Origin: Bin87 sp965220505
GTDB lineage: Bacteria; Chloroflexota; Dehalococcoidia; Lucifugimonadales; UBA3495
DNA length: 64,000 bases
NCBI GenBank assembly: GCA_965220505.1
Contig: CBDCQE010000001.1
Span: 1,054,001-1,118,000 of the forward strand
Reading direction: 5' to 3'
Shown here piece by piece: positions 15,367-24,188 of the stretch. The translations under genes were made by a program, and so were the position numbers. Positions within the stretch are counted from its first letter, which is position 1; each line of letters begins with the position of its first letter. Below the pieces are notes generated by a model. The model had not been told where the DNA came from, searched no databases, and worked only from the letters and a program-made list of their open reading frames with translations.

Positions 15367-15816
15367 CTAACCTGAGTTTTCTTTGGGCGTTCCGTTGCGC
15401 GTAGGTGGCGGCTCGGTGAAGGTCAGCCCATCGCGCTCCGCCGCCTCCCGACGTTCGTTCCAAGTTTCCCAAGCGCGGTTGGCTTCCTCGCGGCCTTCCT
15501 CTCGCCCTTCTTCGCGGACACGGTTGCTGTACAACCTTGCCAGTACCATGGGTATCCCCTCCACGAAACCAAATGCCAACGGCAACGCAACGCCGACGGT
15601 GACCCCAGCGGCGACGATGACGATTATAGCAATTTCGGGCCATCCCAGCGGCACCACCTCGGACGTCTCGACCCGCGCATAGCTGAGCAGACCGGCGAGC
15701 GCCGCCCAGAGCCCATAGAATGTCCCGAGGAACCAGCCGTTGCGATGGATCAGGACGTCGAAAGCGTTGGCCCTAACGTCACGGTTTCCCCGATCGGGAA
15801 TACCGGCGCTAGACAT
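15367..15816 (-). CDS. small two-helix membrane protein
   Basis: A 149-residue protein with two hydrophobic helices (about 30-48, FYGLWAALAGLLSYA; and 62-86, IAIIVIVAAGVTVGVALPLA) and a charged tail rich in REEGREEGREEANR, likely helical and cytoplasmic. No family is recognised. Its ATG overlaps the end of panB by eight bases, making it the last gene of the SbcD-to-panB operon. Confidence 0.6.
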   Translation of the reverse strand: MSSAGIPDRGNRDVRANAFDVLIHRNGWFLGTFYGLWAALAGLLSYARVETSEVVPLGWPEIAIIVIVAAGVTVGVALPLAFGFVEGIPMVLARLYSNRVREEGREEGREEANRAWETWNERREAAERDGLTFTEPPPTRNGTPKENSG

Positions 15817-16642
15817 CCAGCAGGTCGGCCAACAGGCTCTCGTTCATGGTGAAGCTCTCCGCTTCCGAGGGAAACGCACCCGTCCTGACGTCTTCGGCAT
15901 ACCGCTCGAAAGCCCGCGTCATATCGGATCCCATCTCCGCATACTGCCTGGCGTGTTTGGGCACGAAATCCGGGAAAAGTCCCAGCATGTCGTGAAAAAC
16001 TTGGACCTGACCGTCACAGTGCGGACCCGCCCCAATGCCGATAGTCGGAATGGTCAATCGCTCAGTGATCGCCCTGGCCAGGGGAGCCGGCACACACTCC
16101 AGCACGACCGAGTACGCCCCGGCTTCCTGCAGCGCCAACGCGTCGTCCAGCACGCGCCTTGCCGCCGCCTTGGTGCGCCCCTGCACCCGGTATCCGCCCA
16201 ACGCGTTCACCGACTGCGGAGTCAACCCGATATGCCCCATAACCGGAACGCCGGCGGCCACCATGCGTCGCACCGTGCCCGCTATGGAAACCCCACCCTC
16301 CATCTTCACGGTGTGCGCTCCGCCTTCTTGCATCAGCCGGCCGGCATTCCGCAGCGCTTCCGCTGCATCGACCTGGTAGGACATGAAGGGCAGATCGACT
16401 ACAACCAACGCCTGCGTGGCTCCGCGGCTCACCATGCGCCCGTGCCGGACCATATCATCCATCGTGACCGGCACGGTGGAATCGTAGCCCAGCACCACCA
16501 TGCCGAGGCTGTCGCCCACTAGAATGATCGGGATGCCGGCGGCGTCGGCGATGCGCGCCGCCGTGTAATCGTAGGCGGTGACCATGGGGATTTTCTCCCC
16601 AGCCCGCTTCATCTCGGCCAGTTGTCGAATCGTAATCGCCAT
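15809..16642 (-). CDS. panB: 3-methyl-2-oxobutanoate hydroxymethyltransferase (ketopantoate synthase)
   Basis: A 277-residue TIM-barrel enzyme that makes ketopantoate from 2-oxoisovalerate and methylene-tetrahydrofolate in pantothenate/CoA synthesis. The start MAITIRQLAEMKRAGEKIPM, the LVGDSLGMVVLGYDSTVPVT metal/substrate loop (42-60), VKMEGG, and GHIGLTPQSVNALGGYRVQG are all diagnostic. It follows a DUF2520 protein by 15 bp, which supports that protein as the next pathway enzyme. panC and panD are not in the window. Confidence 0.96.
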   Translation of the reverse strand: MAITIRQLAEMKRAGEKIPMVTAYDYTAARIADAAGIPIILVGDSLGMVVLGYDSTVPVTMDDMVRHGRMVSRGATQALVVVDLPFMSYQVDAAEALRNAGRLMQEGGAHTVKMEGGVSIAGTVRRMVAAGVPVMGHIGLTPQSVNALGGYRVQGRTKAAARRVLDDALALQEAGAYSVVLECVPAPLARAITERLTIPTIGIGAGPHCDGQVQVFHDMLGLFPDFVPKHARQYAEMGSDMTRAFERYAEDVRTGAFPSEAESFTMNESLLADLLDV

Positions 16643-16657
16643 CGTGCTGCGATTTTA

Positions 16658-17542
16658 TCAGCCCGACGTGCCGATTGTCCGCCGCAATTGCTCCAACTGC
16701 GGCTCCTCGATTCCCTTGGCCCGGGCCAAGGGAATCGAGGACTCGGTCAATTGACGATAGAGCGGCAGCAGATGCGCCGCGTGTTGGGACAGCCGCTCCA
16801 TGTGTGCCGCCACCGTTGCAGCGTCGCCCCGAACCACTGGCCCGGTCACCGCGTTGGTCGGGCCCTGCCGCTCGATGGCCTCGATGGTGGCCCGCGCCAA
16901 CGGCACCGCGGCACGTACACCATCCTCCTCGGTGAAACCCATGCTCGTCCACAGCCCCACGGCCGCGTCCAACAAGGTGGACAAATGCCCGCAACTCAAT
17001 ACCGCACTGGCGTGGTACAGCGGCCGCATTCCATCGGGGATTTCGATACCCCTTCCACCCAGCGATTCGGCCAGACTCGGCAGAAAGTCTGCCAGCCAAC
17101 CGGTTGCGGAAATCGCGAAGGTCACTCCCTGCAACCGCTCGGCCGCCTGATCCGGTCCCTCGATGGCTGCAAACGTCTGGAAGGGATGCATTGCTCCGAC
17201 GGCAACGCCGGCGTTTGCCGCCGCGTCGAGGAGTTCGACCGACGCCGCCCCGCAGCAATGAGCTACCCCCTGACCCGCCCTCCAGGTAACTGTGCCTGAC
17301 ACCTCGGCTATCGCCGAGTCCGGCGTCGTGATGAACACCAGGTCGCACGCGTCCGCCACCTGCTGCGCGCTTGCCAGCGCCGTGCATCCATCAATCAGGC
17401 CCGCCGCCCTCTCAGCGCTGGCATGGGTCCGGCTCGCGATCGCCGTGACCCGCCAACCTGCCGCCCGCAACGCCAAAGCCAGGCCACTGCCCAGGACACC
17501 TGCTCCCACGAAACCGATGGTGACGTCCTCAACCCGGACCAT
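16658..17542 (-). CDS. Rossmann/DUF2520 protein, candidate ketopantoate reductase
   Basis: A 294-residue two-domain protein. An N-terminal NAD(P)-binding Rossmann domain (IGFVGAGVLGSGLALAL) and a C-terminal DUF2520 helical domain (MHPFQTF; YHASAVLSCGHLSTLLDA; GPVVRGDAATVAAHM) are visible. DUF2520 proteins resemble ketopantoate reductases and imine/6PGDH-type reductases. Being 15 bp upstream of panB, it is a good candidate for an alternative PanE; no panE is seen nearby. Its last codons contain a 38-bp perfect palindrome (16706-16743). The start overlaps the P1 peptidase. Confidence 0.8.
   Translation of the reverse strand: MVRVEDVTIGFVGAGVLGSGLALALRAAGWRVTAIASRTHASAERAAGLIDGCTALASAQQVADACDLVFITTPDSAIAEVSGTVTWRAGQGVAHCCGAASVELLDAAANAGVAVGAMHPFQTFAAIEGPDQAAERLQGVTFAISATGWLADFLPSLAESLGGRGIEIPDGMRPLYHASAVLSCGHLSTLLDAAVGLWTSMGFTEEDGVRAAVPLARATIEAIERQGPTNAVTGPVVRGDAATVAAHMERLSQHAAHLLPLYRQLTESSIPLARAKGIEEPQLEQLRRTIGTSG
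16706..16743. repeat. 38-bp perfect palindrome inside the DUF2520 3' end
   Basis: The halves 16706-16724 (TCCTCGATTCCCTTGGCCC) and 16725-16743 are exact reverse complements, with no spacer. It encodes residues SSIPLARAKGIEE of the DUF2520 protein and lies some 60-100 nt before the panB ATG. In mRNA it would fold into a very stable hairpin; in DNA it could be a dimer-binding site. Confidence 0.85.
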
Positions 17543-18524
17543 TTCTCAACTCCGATACCGCCGGTATCCCCGCCAGACCCCGCGCGGACCAAATAGCGTC
17601 CAGAACCGCAAGTGCCGTGACGTGCGTCGCCGCCGTGACGATCGACATCAGGTTCGCAGCAGCTGAACTCCGACCCGTAGCCACGCAAAACATCGTATCG
17701 CCGTCGCTGGGCGTGTGACACGGCCGGATCGTCAATGCCAACCCGTCGTGGCAGGCAGATGCGACGAAATTCGCCTGCATCTTGTCCAGCTTGGCATCCG
17801 TCGCCACTACGCCGATGGTGGTGTTGGTCGAAGCTGCTGGCCGCACGGAGGTCTCTCCGGTCAACATAACTTCCACGGGATCAGCCATCGAACCGTCATC
17901 CCTACGGGGCCCGGCAATCAGGATCGCATCGCGATGATCGTATACCCCGCCCCAGGCGTTGACTGCAACGGCCGCTCCCACCGACACCCCGTCCGGCAGC
18001 ATGCAGCACGCCGAGCCGATGCCTCCCTTGACCGCGCCTTCAATCCCAAACGCCTTGGCCACCGTCGCGCCCGTACCTGCTCCGACCGATCCCACCGGCA
18101 TTTCCGTCGCATCAGAAGCGTCGCAAGCCGCGTAGCCCGCCGCGCCGTCCGGACGTACGTCGGATCTGCCCACACCCAGATCATAAAGTATCGCCGCCGG
18201 GACAATGGGTACGGGACCGTGCGGCGCGTCAAAACCGATACCGCACTCCTCCAGCCACTGCTGCACCCCCGACGCGGCGGCCAGGCCGAAGGCGCTTCCC
18301 CCGCTCAGCAAAACGGCATGCACCTGGTCAACCCGACGAATCGGGTCCAGCAGGTCGGTTTCCCGCGTTCCCGGTGATCCGCCACGCACTGCTACTCCGC
18401 CCACCGCGCCGGCCGTCGTGAGGATCACAGTGCAACCGGTGGCGGCCTCCGCGTCGGTCCAATGGCCCACCGAAACCCCCGGTACGTCAATAATGGAGCC
18501 GAAATGTTCCCTGCTCGAAATCAC
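17529..18524 (-). CDS. P1-family peptidase (DmpA/L-aminopeptidase-like)
   Basis: A 331-residue member of the N-terminal-nucleophile DmpA fold. IIDVPGVSVGHWTD near the start, LLSGGSAFGLAAASGVQQWL, GAGTGATVAKAFG and the autocleavage region STNTTIGVVATDAKLDK (candidate nucleophile Thr235 or Thr236) are all typical. Proteins of this family self-cleave into two chains and release N-terminal residues or hydrolyse beta-peptides. It overlaps SbcD by four bases and DUF2520 by 14 bases, so is translated as part of the operon. Confidence 0.88.
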   Translation of the reverse strand: MISSREHFGSIIDVPGVSVGHWTDAEAATGCTVILTTAGAVGGVAVRGGSPGTRETDLLDPIRRVDQVHAVLLSGGSAFGLAAASGVQQWLEECGIGFDAPHGPVPIVPAAILYDLGVGRSDVRPDGAAGYAACDASDATEMPVGSVGAGTGATVAKAFGIEGAVKGGIGSACCMLPDGVSVGAAVAVNAWGGVYDHRDAILIAGPRRDDGSMADPVEVMLTGETSVRPAASTNTTIGVVATDAKLDKMQANFVASACHDGLALTIRPCHTPSDGDTMFCVATGRSSAAANLMSIVTAATHVTALAVLDAIWSARGLAGIPAVSELRNGPG

Positions 18525-19774
18525 TGGTCCGAGCCCGTCCCCACCGACGAAAGCAGTTCCTCCGCGCGTTCCAGCAAATGGTCGCGCCTTTCGGCGCTGA
18601 ACCCTCGGCTCTCCAGGTACAGTCGGAGCGCGGTCAACGGCTGGAGGTCCGACGGCTCAACCGAGATGCGTCGGCGTTCGGCGTCGGTGACCTCACGGGA
18701 AATGCTCGCCACGTAGTGCGCTCCCGACAAAGACGGACGCAGATCGGCGTCCCGCAGTTTGGCAGACTGTTCCGAGGACAGCTTGATCCGCAAACGCACG
18801 ATGGCTCCGTCGATCCGGTGACGTGAAATCGCCCGGGTTACGAACGCGGCGGGATTTTGCTCAACCTCGGGCACCGTGGCATCCACGGTGACGAAGGGTC
18901 GAGCCGCAATTTTCTGGAACCGGAAGTCAGTCACCCTCCGGCCTTGCGGAGCATTGGGATTGATGTCCACCACGCAGAATCCCTTTTCGTCAGTCTCCTC
19001 GGAAAAGTCCACCCGCTGCAGGCTTCCCGAGTATGCCACCGCCGGCCCGTCGCCGCCGGCCGGGCGCAAGACCTGGTGTTTGTGTATGTGCCCCAACGCG
19101 ACGTATTCCAGTTCCGGCCGCTGAACCGCGCTCACGTTGAGCACGTGGTCGTTGCCCAACATCATCGAGCGTTCCGACCCCACCGTCGCTCCGTTCACCG
19201 TGACGTGCCCGGCCAGTATCGCCGGCACGTCCGGGTCGATCCCCTCGGCGCGACCGGCGATTGCCATGGTCATCCGTCGTTCCGTCTCTGCTCGTATCTC
19301 CTCGATGCTCAGGCCCCGAGATTCATCCCTCGCCAACATCGCTCCCCGCGATGGCCACGGCACCGCAAGAACCTGCAGCGGACCCGCCCGGGTCGGAACG
19401 GTGTAGGTTTGCAGGCTGGCCCCCACGTACACGTTGGGAACTTGCAGCGTGGCGAATATTTCCACCGCGTGCGCCCTACCCGTCGCCGCCGGCAGGTCGT
19501 GGTTGCCCGGCAGCAGAAACGTCGCAATCCCGCCGTCCGACAGCCTCAACAACCGGCGCGCAAACTCCCGTTGGTGGGTCTGGGTCGGATCCCGCCCCTT
19601 GTACGCATCGCCGGCCAGCACCACAACATCTACCCCGTCGGCCAGGGCATACTCCACCAACTCATCCAGCGCGTCCAGAAAATCACCCAGCCGCGTGGAA
19701 AGCCCGGTGCTCGGGTCGGTGCGGCCGTAGTTCTCCACACCGATGTGCAGGTCGGAGAAATGCAGGATTCTCAT
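18521..19774 (-). CDS. sbcD: DNA double-strand-break nuclease SbcD/Mre11 family
   Basis: A 417-residue calcineurin-like metallophosphoesterase of the SbcD type. The five phosphoesterase motifs can be read: FSDLHIG (Asp8, His10), LAGDAYKG (Asp56), LLPGNHD (Asn91, His92), ILAGHVTVNGA and ALGHIHKHQ. Family role: nuclease subunit of the SbcCD hairpin and end-processing complex. The SbcC/Rad50 ATPase partner, normally adjacent, is absent here. It leads an operon towards panB. Confidence 0.88.
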   Translation of the reverse strand: MRILHFSDLHIGVENYGRTDPSTGLSTRLGDFLDALDELVEYALADGVDVVVLAGDAYKGRDPTQTHQREFARRLLRLSDGGIATFLLPGNHDLPAATGRAHAVEIFATLQVPNVYVGASLQTYTVPTRAGPLQVLAVPWPSRGAMLARDESRGLSIEEIRAETERRMTMAIAGRAEGIDPDVPAILAGHVTVNGATVGSERSMMLGNDHVLNVSAVQRPELEYVALGHIHKHQVLRPAGGDGPAVAYSGSLQRVDFSEETDEKGFCVVDINPNAPQGRRVTDFRFQKIAARPFVTVDATVPEVEQNPAAFVTRAISRHRIDGAIVRLRIKLSSEQSAKLRDADLRPSLSGAHYVASISREVTDAERRRISVEPSDLQPLTALRLYLESRGFSAERRDHLLERAEELLSSVGTGSDQ

Positions 19775-19845
19775 CGACTAAGTCCAGGCGCTGCCGACAC
19801 AGTGTTTCCCTGATCCCATTGGCAACTACCGCGTCGCGTGTAGAC

Positions 19846-20619
19846 TTACGCCCGAATCTCCGCCAGGAATCTGCCCGCGCTCTGGCGCACAAAGTCCTGG
19901 ATATTCACCGACATCAGCCGCACTCCCCGCTCGGCGAACTGGCGGAACCGGTCCACGTTGTCCACCGTCATGCCCGCGCCGGCGACGCCGATAATCTTTC
20001 CTTCTGCCAGCGTCCCGTCAATCACCTGGGAAATCGCCGCATCCACGTCCGCTTGCGGCGGCATGCCCATGGCTTGCGTAAGGTCGCTGCTGCCCACCAG
20101 TATCGCGTCGACCCCGTCTACGGAGGCGATGTCGCGCACGTTGGCCACCGCCTCCGGGGTTTCGACCATGCAGATCACCAGCGTTTCCCGGTTGGCCGCC
20201 TCGTAGTATTCGGCCGGCGGCAGTCCGCTGCCCAGCCGGTTGGTGCGCCCGCCCGTGGCGCTGCTCCGGTCGCCCATCGGATAGTAGTGCGACGCCCGCG
20301 CCACCGCTTCGGCTTCCTCCCGGTTGTTGATGTGCGGCACGATCAGGCCCTGGGCGCCGCGATCCAGGAATCGCAACAGGGTCGATGGCTCTGCGTTGGG
20401 AACCCTGACCACCGGAGTGATGTCGTGCAGTTCGGCGGCGCGGATCATGTTCTCCGACTCGGAGTCGTTGGACGAGCCGTGCTCGCAGTCGATCCACGCC
20501 CAGTCGAACCCGAGCACCCCGTACATCTCGACCACAATCGGAGCGTAAAAATTAACACTTCCACCGACGGCGATTTCGCCGGCGAGCAGCTTGGCTTTGG
20601 CTCGGTTGGTCCGTACCAT
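19846..20619 (-). CDS. HpcH/HpaI-family aldolase (2-oxo acid aldolase/citrate lyase beta-like)
   Basis: A 257-residue class II pyruvate-type aldolase. IDCEHGSSN (catalytic-region His47), VVRVPNAEPSTLLRFLDRGA, LIVPHINNREEAEAVARAS, and the metal ligands in MVETPEAV and GSSDLTQ are present. It would cleave 2-keto-4-hydroxy acids to pyruvate and an aldehyde; substrate unknown. GGAGG lies 7 nt before the ATG. The region between it and RNase P RNA carries a mite-like repeat (20663-20754). Confidence 0.92.
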   Translation of the reverse strand: MVRTNRAKAKLLAGEIAVGGSVNFYAPIVVEMYGVLGFDWAWIDCEHGSSNDSESENMIRAAELHDITPVVRVPNAEPSTLLRFLDRGAQGLIVPHINNREEAEAVARASHYYPMGDRSSATGGRTNRLGSGLPPAEYYEAANRETLVICMVETPEAVANVRDIASVDGVDAILVGSSDLTQAMGMPPQADVDAAISQVIDGTLAEGKIIGVAGAGMTVDNVDRFRQFAERGVRLMSVNIQDFVRQSAGRFLAEIRA

Positions 20620-20662
20620 TTTGAACCTCCGGGGTTATTAAGAGCGTGCGCAACAACAGGCC

Positions 20663-20754
20663 CGTCATTCCGGCGAAAGAACGTCACCCCGTACTTGATA
20701 CGGGGCAGGAATCCACTAGCACTTTCTGGACTCCGGCTTTCGCCGGAGTGACGA
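20663..20754. repeat. mite-like repeat with terminal inverted repeats, copy 1
   Basis: Left end CGTCATTCCGGCGAAAG, right end GGACTCCGGCTTTCGCCGGA followed by GTGACG; the right end is nearly the reverse complement of the left. Contains an inner ACCCCGTACTTGATACGGGG hairpin. Related copies lie at 24238, 39684, 42169 and 47395, all intergenic. Confidence 0.75.
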
Positions 20755-20767
20755 TAGTAAGGAGAAT

Positions 20768-21160
20768 GCCGGGCGGCCTGTAAGCCGGGTTCTGTATCCG
20801 CATGAAGCGGACGGTGACCATCTATCTAGCCTCAGCGTTGCCGCTGCGGTCAAGCGGCCAACCCGGGGACGGGCCGGACACCCATGGTCCCTCTATTTGG
20901 CCTTGCTCCAGGTGGGGTTTGGCCGCCGGTGCGTCGCCGCACGCGGCCGGACGCTCTTACCGCCCGATTTCACCCTTACCGGCTCGCCAGAAACGGGCCG
21001 GCGGTATGTTTCTGTGCCACTTTCCGTCCCCGGCCCGGTTGCCCGCGCCGGAGCCTGGGCGTTACCCAGCACCCCGTCCGGTGGAGCCCGGACTTTCCTC
21101 CCCGATGCAATAGCCGTTTCTGACCATCGCTCGCGGCGGCCACCCGGCCGGTCCGGCTTT
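20768..21160 (-). ncRNA. rnpB: RNase P RNA, bacterial type A
   Basis: On the minus strand the region carries GGGGAGGAAAGTCCGGGCTC (5' P3-P4 conserved core), AGATAGATGGTCACCGTC and ACAGAACCCGGCTTACAGG (3' core). These are the hallmark sequences of RNase P RNA, which with RnpA matures tRNA 5' ends. The P1 helix pairs GCCGGGTGGCC (near 21148) with GGCCGCCCGGC (near 20768), fixing the ends to within about 10 nt. Upstream is a good promoter (21172-21200). The length of about 390 nt is normal. Confidence 0.95.
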
Positions 21161-21171
21161 CTCCTGATGCG

Positions 21172-21200
21172 AGGCTAGCACGGGCATTTGGGGGGGTCAA
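21172..21200 (-). promoter_or_regulatory. promoter of rnpB
   Basis: On the minus strand TTGACC (21195-21200), a 17-bp spacer, then TAGCCT (21172-21177). Transcription would begin near 21165, just before the RNase P RNA 5' end. Confidence 0.65.
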
Positions 21201-21273
21201 GCAGCCTCGGTTCAAACTCGAGCCGACGGTCCGAACGGTGCGTGCGTCCAGCGGCGATGCGCTGACCGCTATG

Positions 21274-21279
21274 TATAAT
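21274..21279 (+). promoter_or_regulatory. -10 element before the 2-hydroxy-acid oxidase gene
   Basis: A perfect TATAAT 50 bp upstream of the ATG at 21329. No convincing -35 hexamer is present 16-18 bp further up. Confidence 0.45.
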
Positions 21280-21328
21280 GGCGACCAACACGTCTCCAAG
21301 TCTGTAACTCTCCTTTGAGGTAATCGCC

Positions 21329-22441
21329 ATGGCCACCGAACCCGTCAATATTTTCGAGTACGAGCAGATCGCCAAAGAGCGCATCGAGCAGGGCCACTAC
21401 GATTTCATCGCCGGCGGAGCCACCGATGAGATCACCATCCGACGCACCCGCGCCGTGTTCGATTCGATCATGTTGCGCCCCCGCATGATGGTGGACGTCG
21501 AAAACCGCTCCCTGGCCACTACGGTTTTGGGGCAGGAGATCGCCCTGCCGGTCATGCTCGATCCCGCCGGCAACCACAGCGCGGCGCATCCCGAGGCCGA
21601 AATCGCCACGGTCAAAGCCGCCGGACAGATGGGTACCGTCATGGTGCTCAGCTCCCACGCCTCGCGTACCCTGGAGGACGTGGCCGCATCCGCGTCCGGC
21701 CCGCTCTGGTTCCAGCAGTATTTCTTCAAGGACCGCGGCCTGACCCTGGAGATGGCCGCCCGCGCAGAAGAAGCCGGCTACTCGGCCATCTGCATGACCC
21801 TGGACGCCAAGATCAAGCCCAAGCGCGAACGCAACATCCGCAACGACTACGTCGGCGCCGAGTCGCCCAACTACGCCCAGTTAGATCTGGGCACTCACAC
21901 CTGGAAGTTCGCCGCCGACGCGCCGGCCGGCCCCAGCGACATCCGGGACGTGGCATCCACCTGGGACGACCTCGACTGGTTCGCGTCCAACATCCGTCTC
22001 CCGGTGGTCGTCAAGGGCATCATGGCCGGCGAGGACGGCCGCCTGTCCGCCGAAAACGGCGCCAGGGCGGTGATCGTCTCCAACCACGGCGGCCGCTATC
22101 TGGACACCACGCCGGCCACCATCGAAGTGCTGCCCGAGGTGGTGAACGCCGTCGACGGCAACGCCGAGGTCTACCTGGACGGTGGCATCCGTCGCGGCAC
22201 CGACATCTTCAAGGCCGTAGCCCTGGGCGCCCGGGCGGTCCTCATCGGGCGTCCCCTGTTCTGGGGACTGGCCGTTGACGGCTCCCCCGGTGTTTCCGCC
22301 GTCCTCGAGCTGCTCCGCGACGAGCTCGACGCCACCATGGGCATGTGCGGCTGTCCCACCGTCGAAAGCATCGGCTCAGCGACCATCGATACGGTCTCGC
22401 CGCTACTGTCCGCTTTCCCGTCGCCGGCGGATTTCAGGTAG
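21329..22441 (+). CDS. FMN-dependent alpha-hydroxy-acid dehydrogenase/oxidase
   Basis: A 370-residue TIM-barrel flavoprotein of the lactate/glycolate oxidase family. FDSIMLRPRMMVDV, LGQEIALPVMLDPAG, LWFQQYFFKDRGL, ICMTLDA, the Lys in LPVVVKGI, catalytic His253 in SNHGGR, and VYLDGGIRRGTDIFKAVALG are all in the usual order. It oxidises an L-2-hydroxy acid. The carboxylate-binding Arg pair is partly changed, so a non-lactate substrate is possible. The TPP enzyme follows 40 bp later, perhaps using the 2-oxo acid product (inference). Confidence 0.93.
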   Translation: MATEPVNIFEYEQIAKERIEQGHYDFIAGGATDEITIRRTRAVFDSIMLRPRMMVDVENRSLATTVLGQEIALPVMLDPAGNHSAAHPEAEIATVKAAGQMGTVMVLSSHASRTLEDVAASASGPLWFQQYFFKDRGLTLEMAARAEEAGYSAICMTLDAKIKPKRERNIRNDYVGAESPNYAQLDLGTHTWKFAADAPAGPSDIRDVASTWDDLDWFASNIRLPVVVKGIMAGEDGRLSAENGARAVIVSNHGGRYLDTTPATIEVLPEVVNAVDGNAEVYLDGGIRRGTDIFKAVALGARAVLIGRPLFWGLAVDGSPGVSAVLELLRDELDATMGMCGCPTVESIGSATIDTVSPLLSAFPSPADFR

Positions 22442-22481
22442 TATCCGCACTCCAACACAGCCCTGCTTGCGAGGATTATAA

Positions 22482-24188
22482 ATGTACAACCATGCGCCGG
22501 TGGAGAGTGTCGCCGAGGCTTACCTGGAGTTGCTGGCCTCCCGCGGGATAGATTATTTCTTCGGCAACGGCGGGACCGATTTCGCGCCCATCATCGAAGC
22601 CTACGCCAAGCGGCAGGTGCAGGAACTACCGTCCCCGCATCCCATCCCGGTGCCCCACGAGGTCACTGCCGTCAGCATGGCCCACGGCTACACGATGATC
22701 ACCGGCCGCCCGCAGGTGGTCATGGTGCATACCGTCCCCGGCACCGCCAACGCCATCGGCGGCATCGTCAACGCCGCCCGCTCCAACGTGCCCATGCTGT
22801 TCAGCGCCGGCCGCACGCCCATCACGGAGGGTGACGCCCGGGGCTCCCGCGACGGCAGCATCCACTGGGCGCAGGAGTCCTTCGACCAGGCGGCCATGGT
22901 GCGCGAGTGGGTCAAGTGGGACTATGAGCTGCGCCACGGGGCCGACCTGGAAAGCCTGGTCGACCGCGCTTTCGCCATCGCCGAGTCCCCGCCGGCCGGG
23001 CCGGTGTATCTGACCCTGCCCCGGGAGGTACTGGCCGAGGAGATCGACGGCCTGTCGTACCAGGACGCTTCCCGTCAACAGAAGGCCGGCGGCCGCCTCC
23101 CCACACCCGAAGCCATGGGTCAGGCCGCCCGCGCGTTGGCCGGCGCGCGCAATCCCATCCTGGTCACCCGCGGCGGCGGCAAGGACCCCCGGGCGGTTGC
23201 CCCGCTGCTGGAACTGGCCGAACTTCTGGGCATGGCGGTGTTCGAGTCGGGGGCGCTCTACGCCAACTTTCCCAGGAACCATGCCCTGTACGCCGGGTCT
23301 GACGTTGGGCCGGCGCTGGCTGACGCGGATGCGGTGGTGGTGCTGGAAGCCGACGTGCCCTGGACGCCAAAGCGGCATCAGCCGGCCGAAGGCAGCCAGG
23401 TAATCGGCATCGGCGATGATCCCCTCTTTTCCAGCTACCCGGTGCGCGGGTTCCAGGTCGACCTGAACCTTGCCTGCACGCCCCGGTTGGTCCTCCAGGC
23501 GTTGGTGGATGCGATCAGCGAGATTGGGGTTGACGCGGCGGCCGCCAAAAGGCGGACAGATGAGTGGGAGCGTCGCAACGGCGAGATGCGCGCCGGTTGG
23601 CTCCGGCAGGCCCAAGCCGCCAGCGATCAGACCCCCATCAGCAAATCGTGGTTCACCCGGTGCCTGTCCGACGTGCTGGACGACGACACCATCGTGCTGA
23701 ACGAACTGGGCATCGACGCGGCGCAGATCGACATCAGGAAGCCGGGAACTTTCTTCGGCGTGCCGGTGTCCGGCGGCCTCGGCTGGGGGATCGGCGCTGC
23801 GCTGGGCGCCAAGCTGGCCGACCGGGACCGCACCGTGATCTGCTGCGTCGGCGACGGGTCGTACATCTTCGGTTCCGGCACCGCCGGGCACATCGTGTCC
23901 GAGGCCCAGGGGCTGCCCATCCTGACCATCGTGTGGAACAACGGCATCTGGAACGCCGTGCAAAGCGCGACCCGAGGCACCTACGCCGACGGCTACGCGG
24001 TGCAGACCAACAACTTCGCGGTTACGACCCTGTCCCAGTCGTTCCAGTACGAGCTGATCTGCCAGGCCGCCGGCGGCTACGGAGAGCGGGTGGAAGACCC
24101 CGCGCAGGTGCCGGCCGCACTGGAACGCGCCCTGCACGCGGTGCGCCACGAAAAGCGCCAGGCCCTGCTCAACGTGATCGGCCAGTAG
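22482..24188 (+). CDS. thiamine-pyrophosphate-requiring enzyme (acetolactate synthase-like)
   Basis: A 568-residue TPP enzyme with the three POX/ALS-type domains. The N-terminal Pyr domain has Glu60 (PHEVTAVSMAHG), the middle domain spans roughly 200-350, and the C-terminal PP domain has CCVGDGSYIFG ... WNNGIWNA as the metal-diphosphate motif. It is likely a decarboxylase or carboligase of 2-oxo acids. It lacks a regulatory subunit partner (IlvN), which argues against true acetolactate synthase. Together with the upstream 2-hydroxy-acid oxidase it forms a probable two-gene unit. Confidence 0.9.
   Translation: MYNHAPVESVAEAYLELLASRGIDYFFGNGGTDFAPIIEAYAKRQVQELPSPHPIPVPHEVTAVSMAHGYTMITGRPQVVMVHTVPGTANAIGGIVNAARSNVPMLFSAGRTPITEGDARGSRDGSIHWAQESFDQAAMVREWVKWDYELRHGADLESLVDRAFAIAESPPAGPVYLTLPREVLAEEIDGLSYQDASRQQKAGGRLPTPEAMGQAARALAGARNPILVTRGGGKDPRAVAPLLELAELLGMAVFESGALYANFPRNHALYAGSDVGPALADADAVVVLEADVPWTPKRHQPAEGSQVIGIGDDPLFSSYPVRGFQVDLNLACTPRLVLQALVDAISEIGVDAAAAKRRTDEWERRNGEMRAGWLRQAQAASDQTPISKSWFTRCLSDVLDDDTIVLNELGIDAAQIDIRKPGTFFGVPVSGGLGWGIGAALGAKLADRDRTVICCVGDGSYIFGSGTAGHIVSEAQGLPILTIVWNNGIWNAVQSATRGTYADGYAVQTNNFAVTTLSQSFQYELICQAAGGYGERVEDPAQVPAALERALHAVRHEKRQALLNVIGQ

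Noticed and set aside
22482..24188. Calling the TPP enzyme ilvB
   Set aside because: No regulatory subunit or ilvC neighbour; the family includes many other decarboxylases and carboligases.
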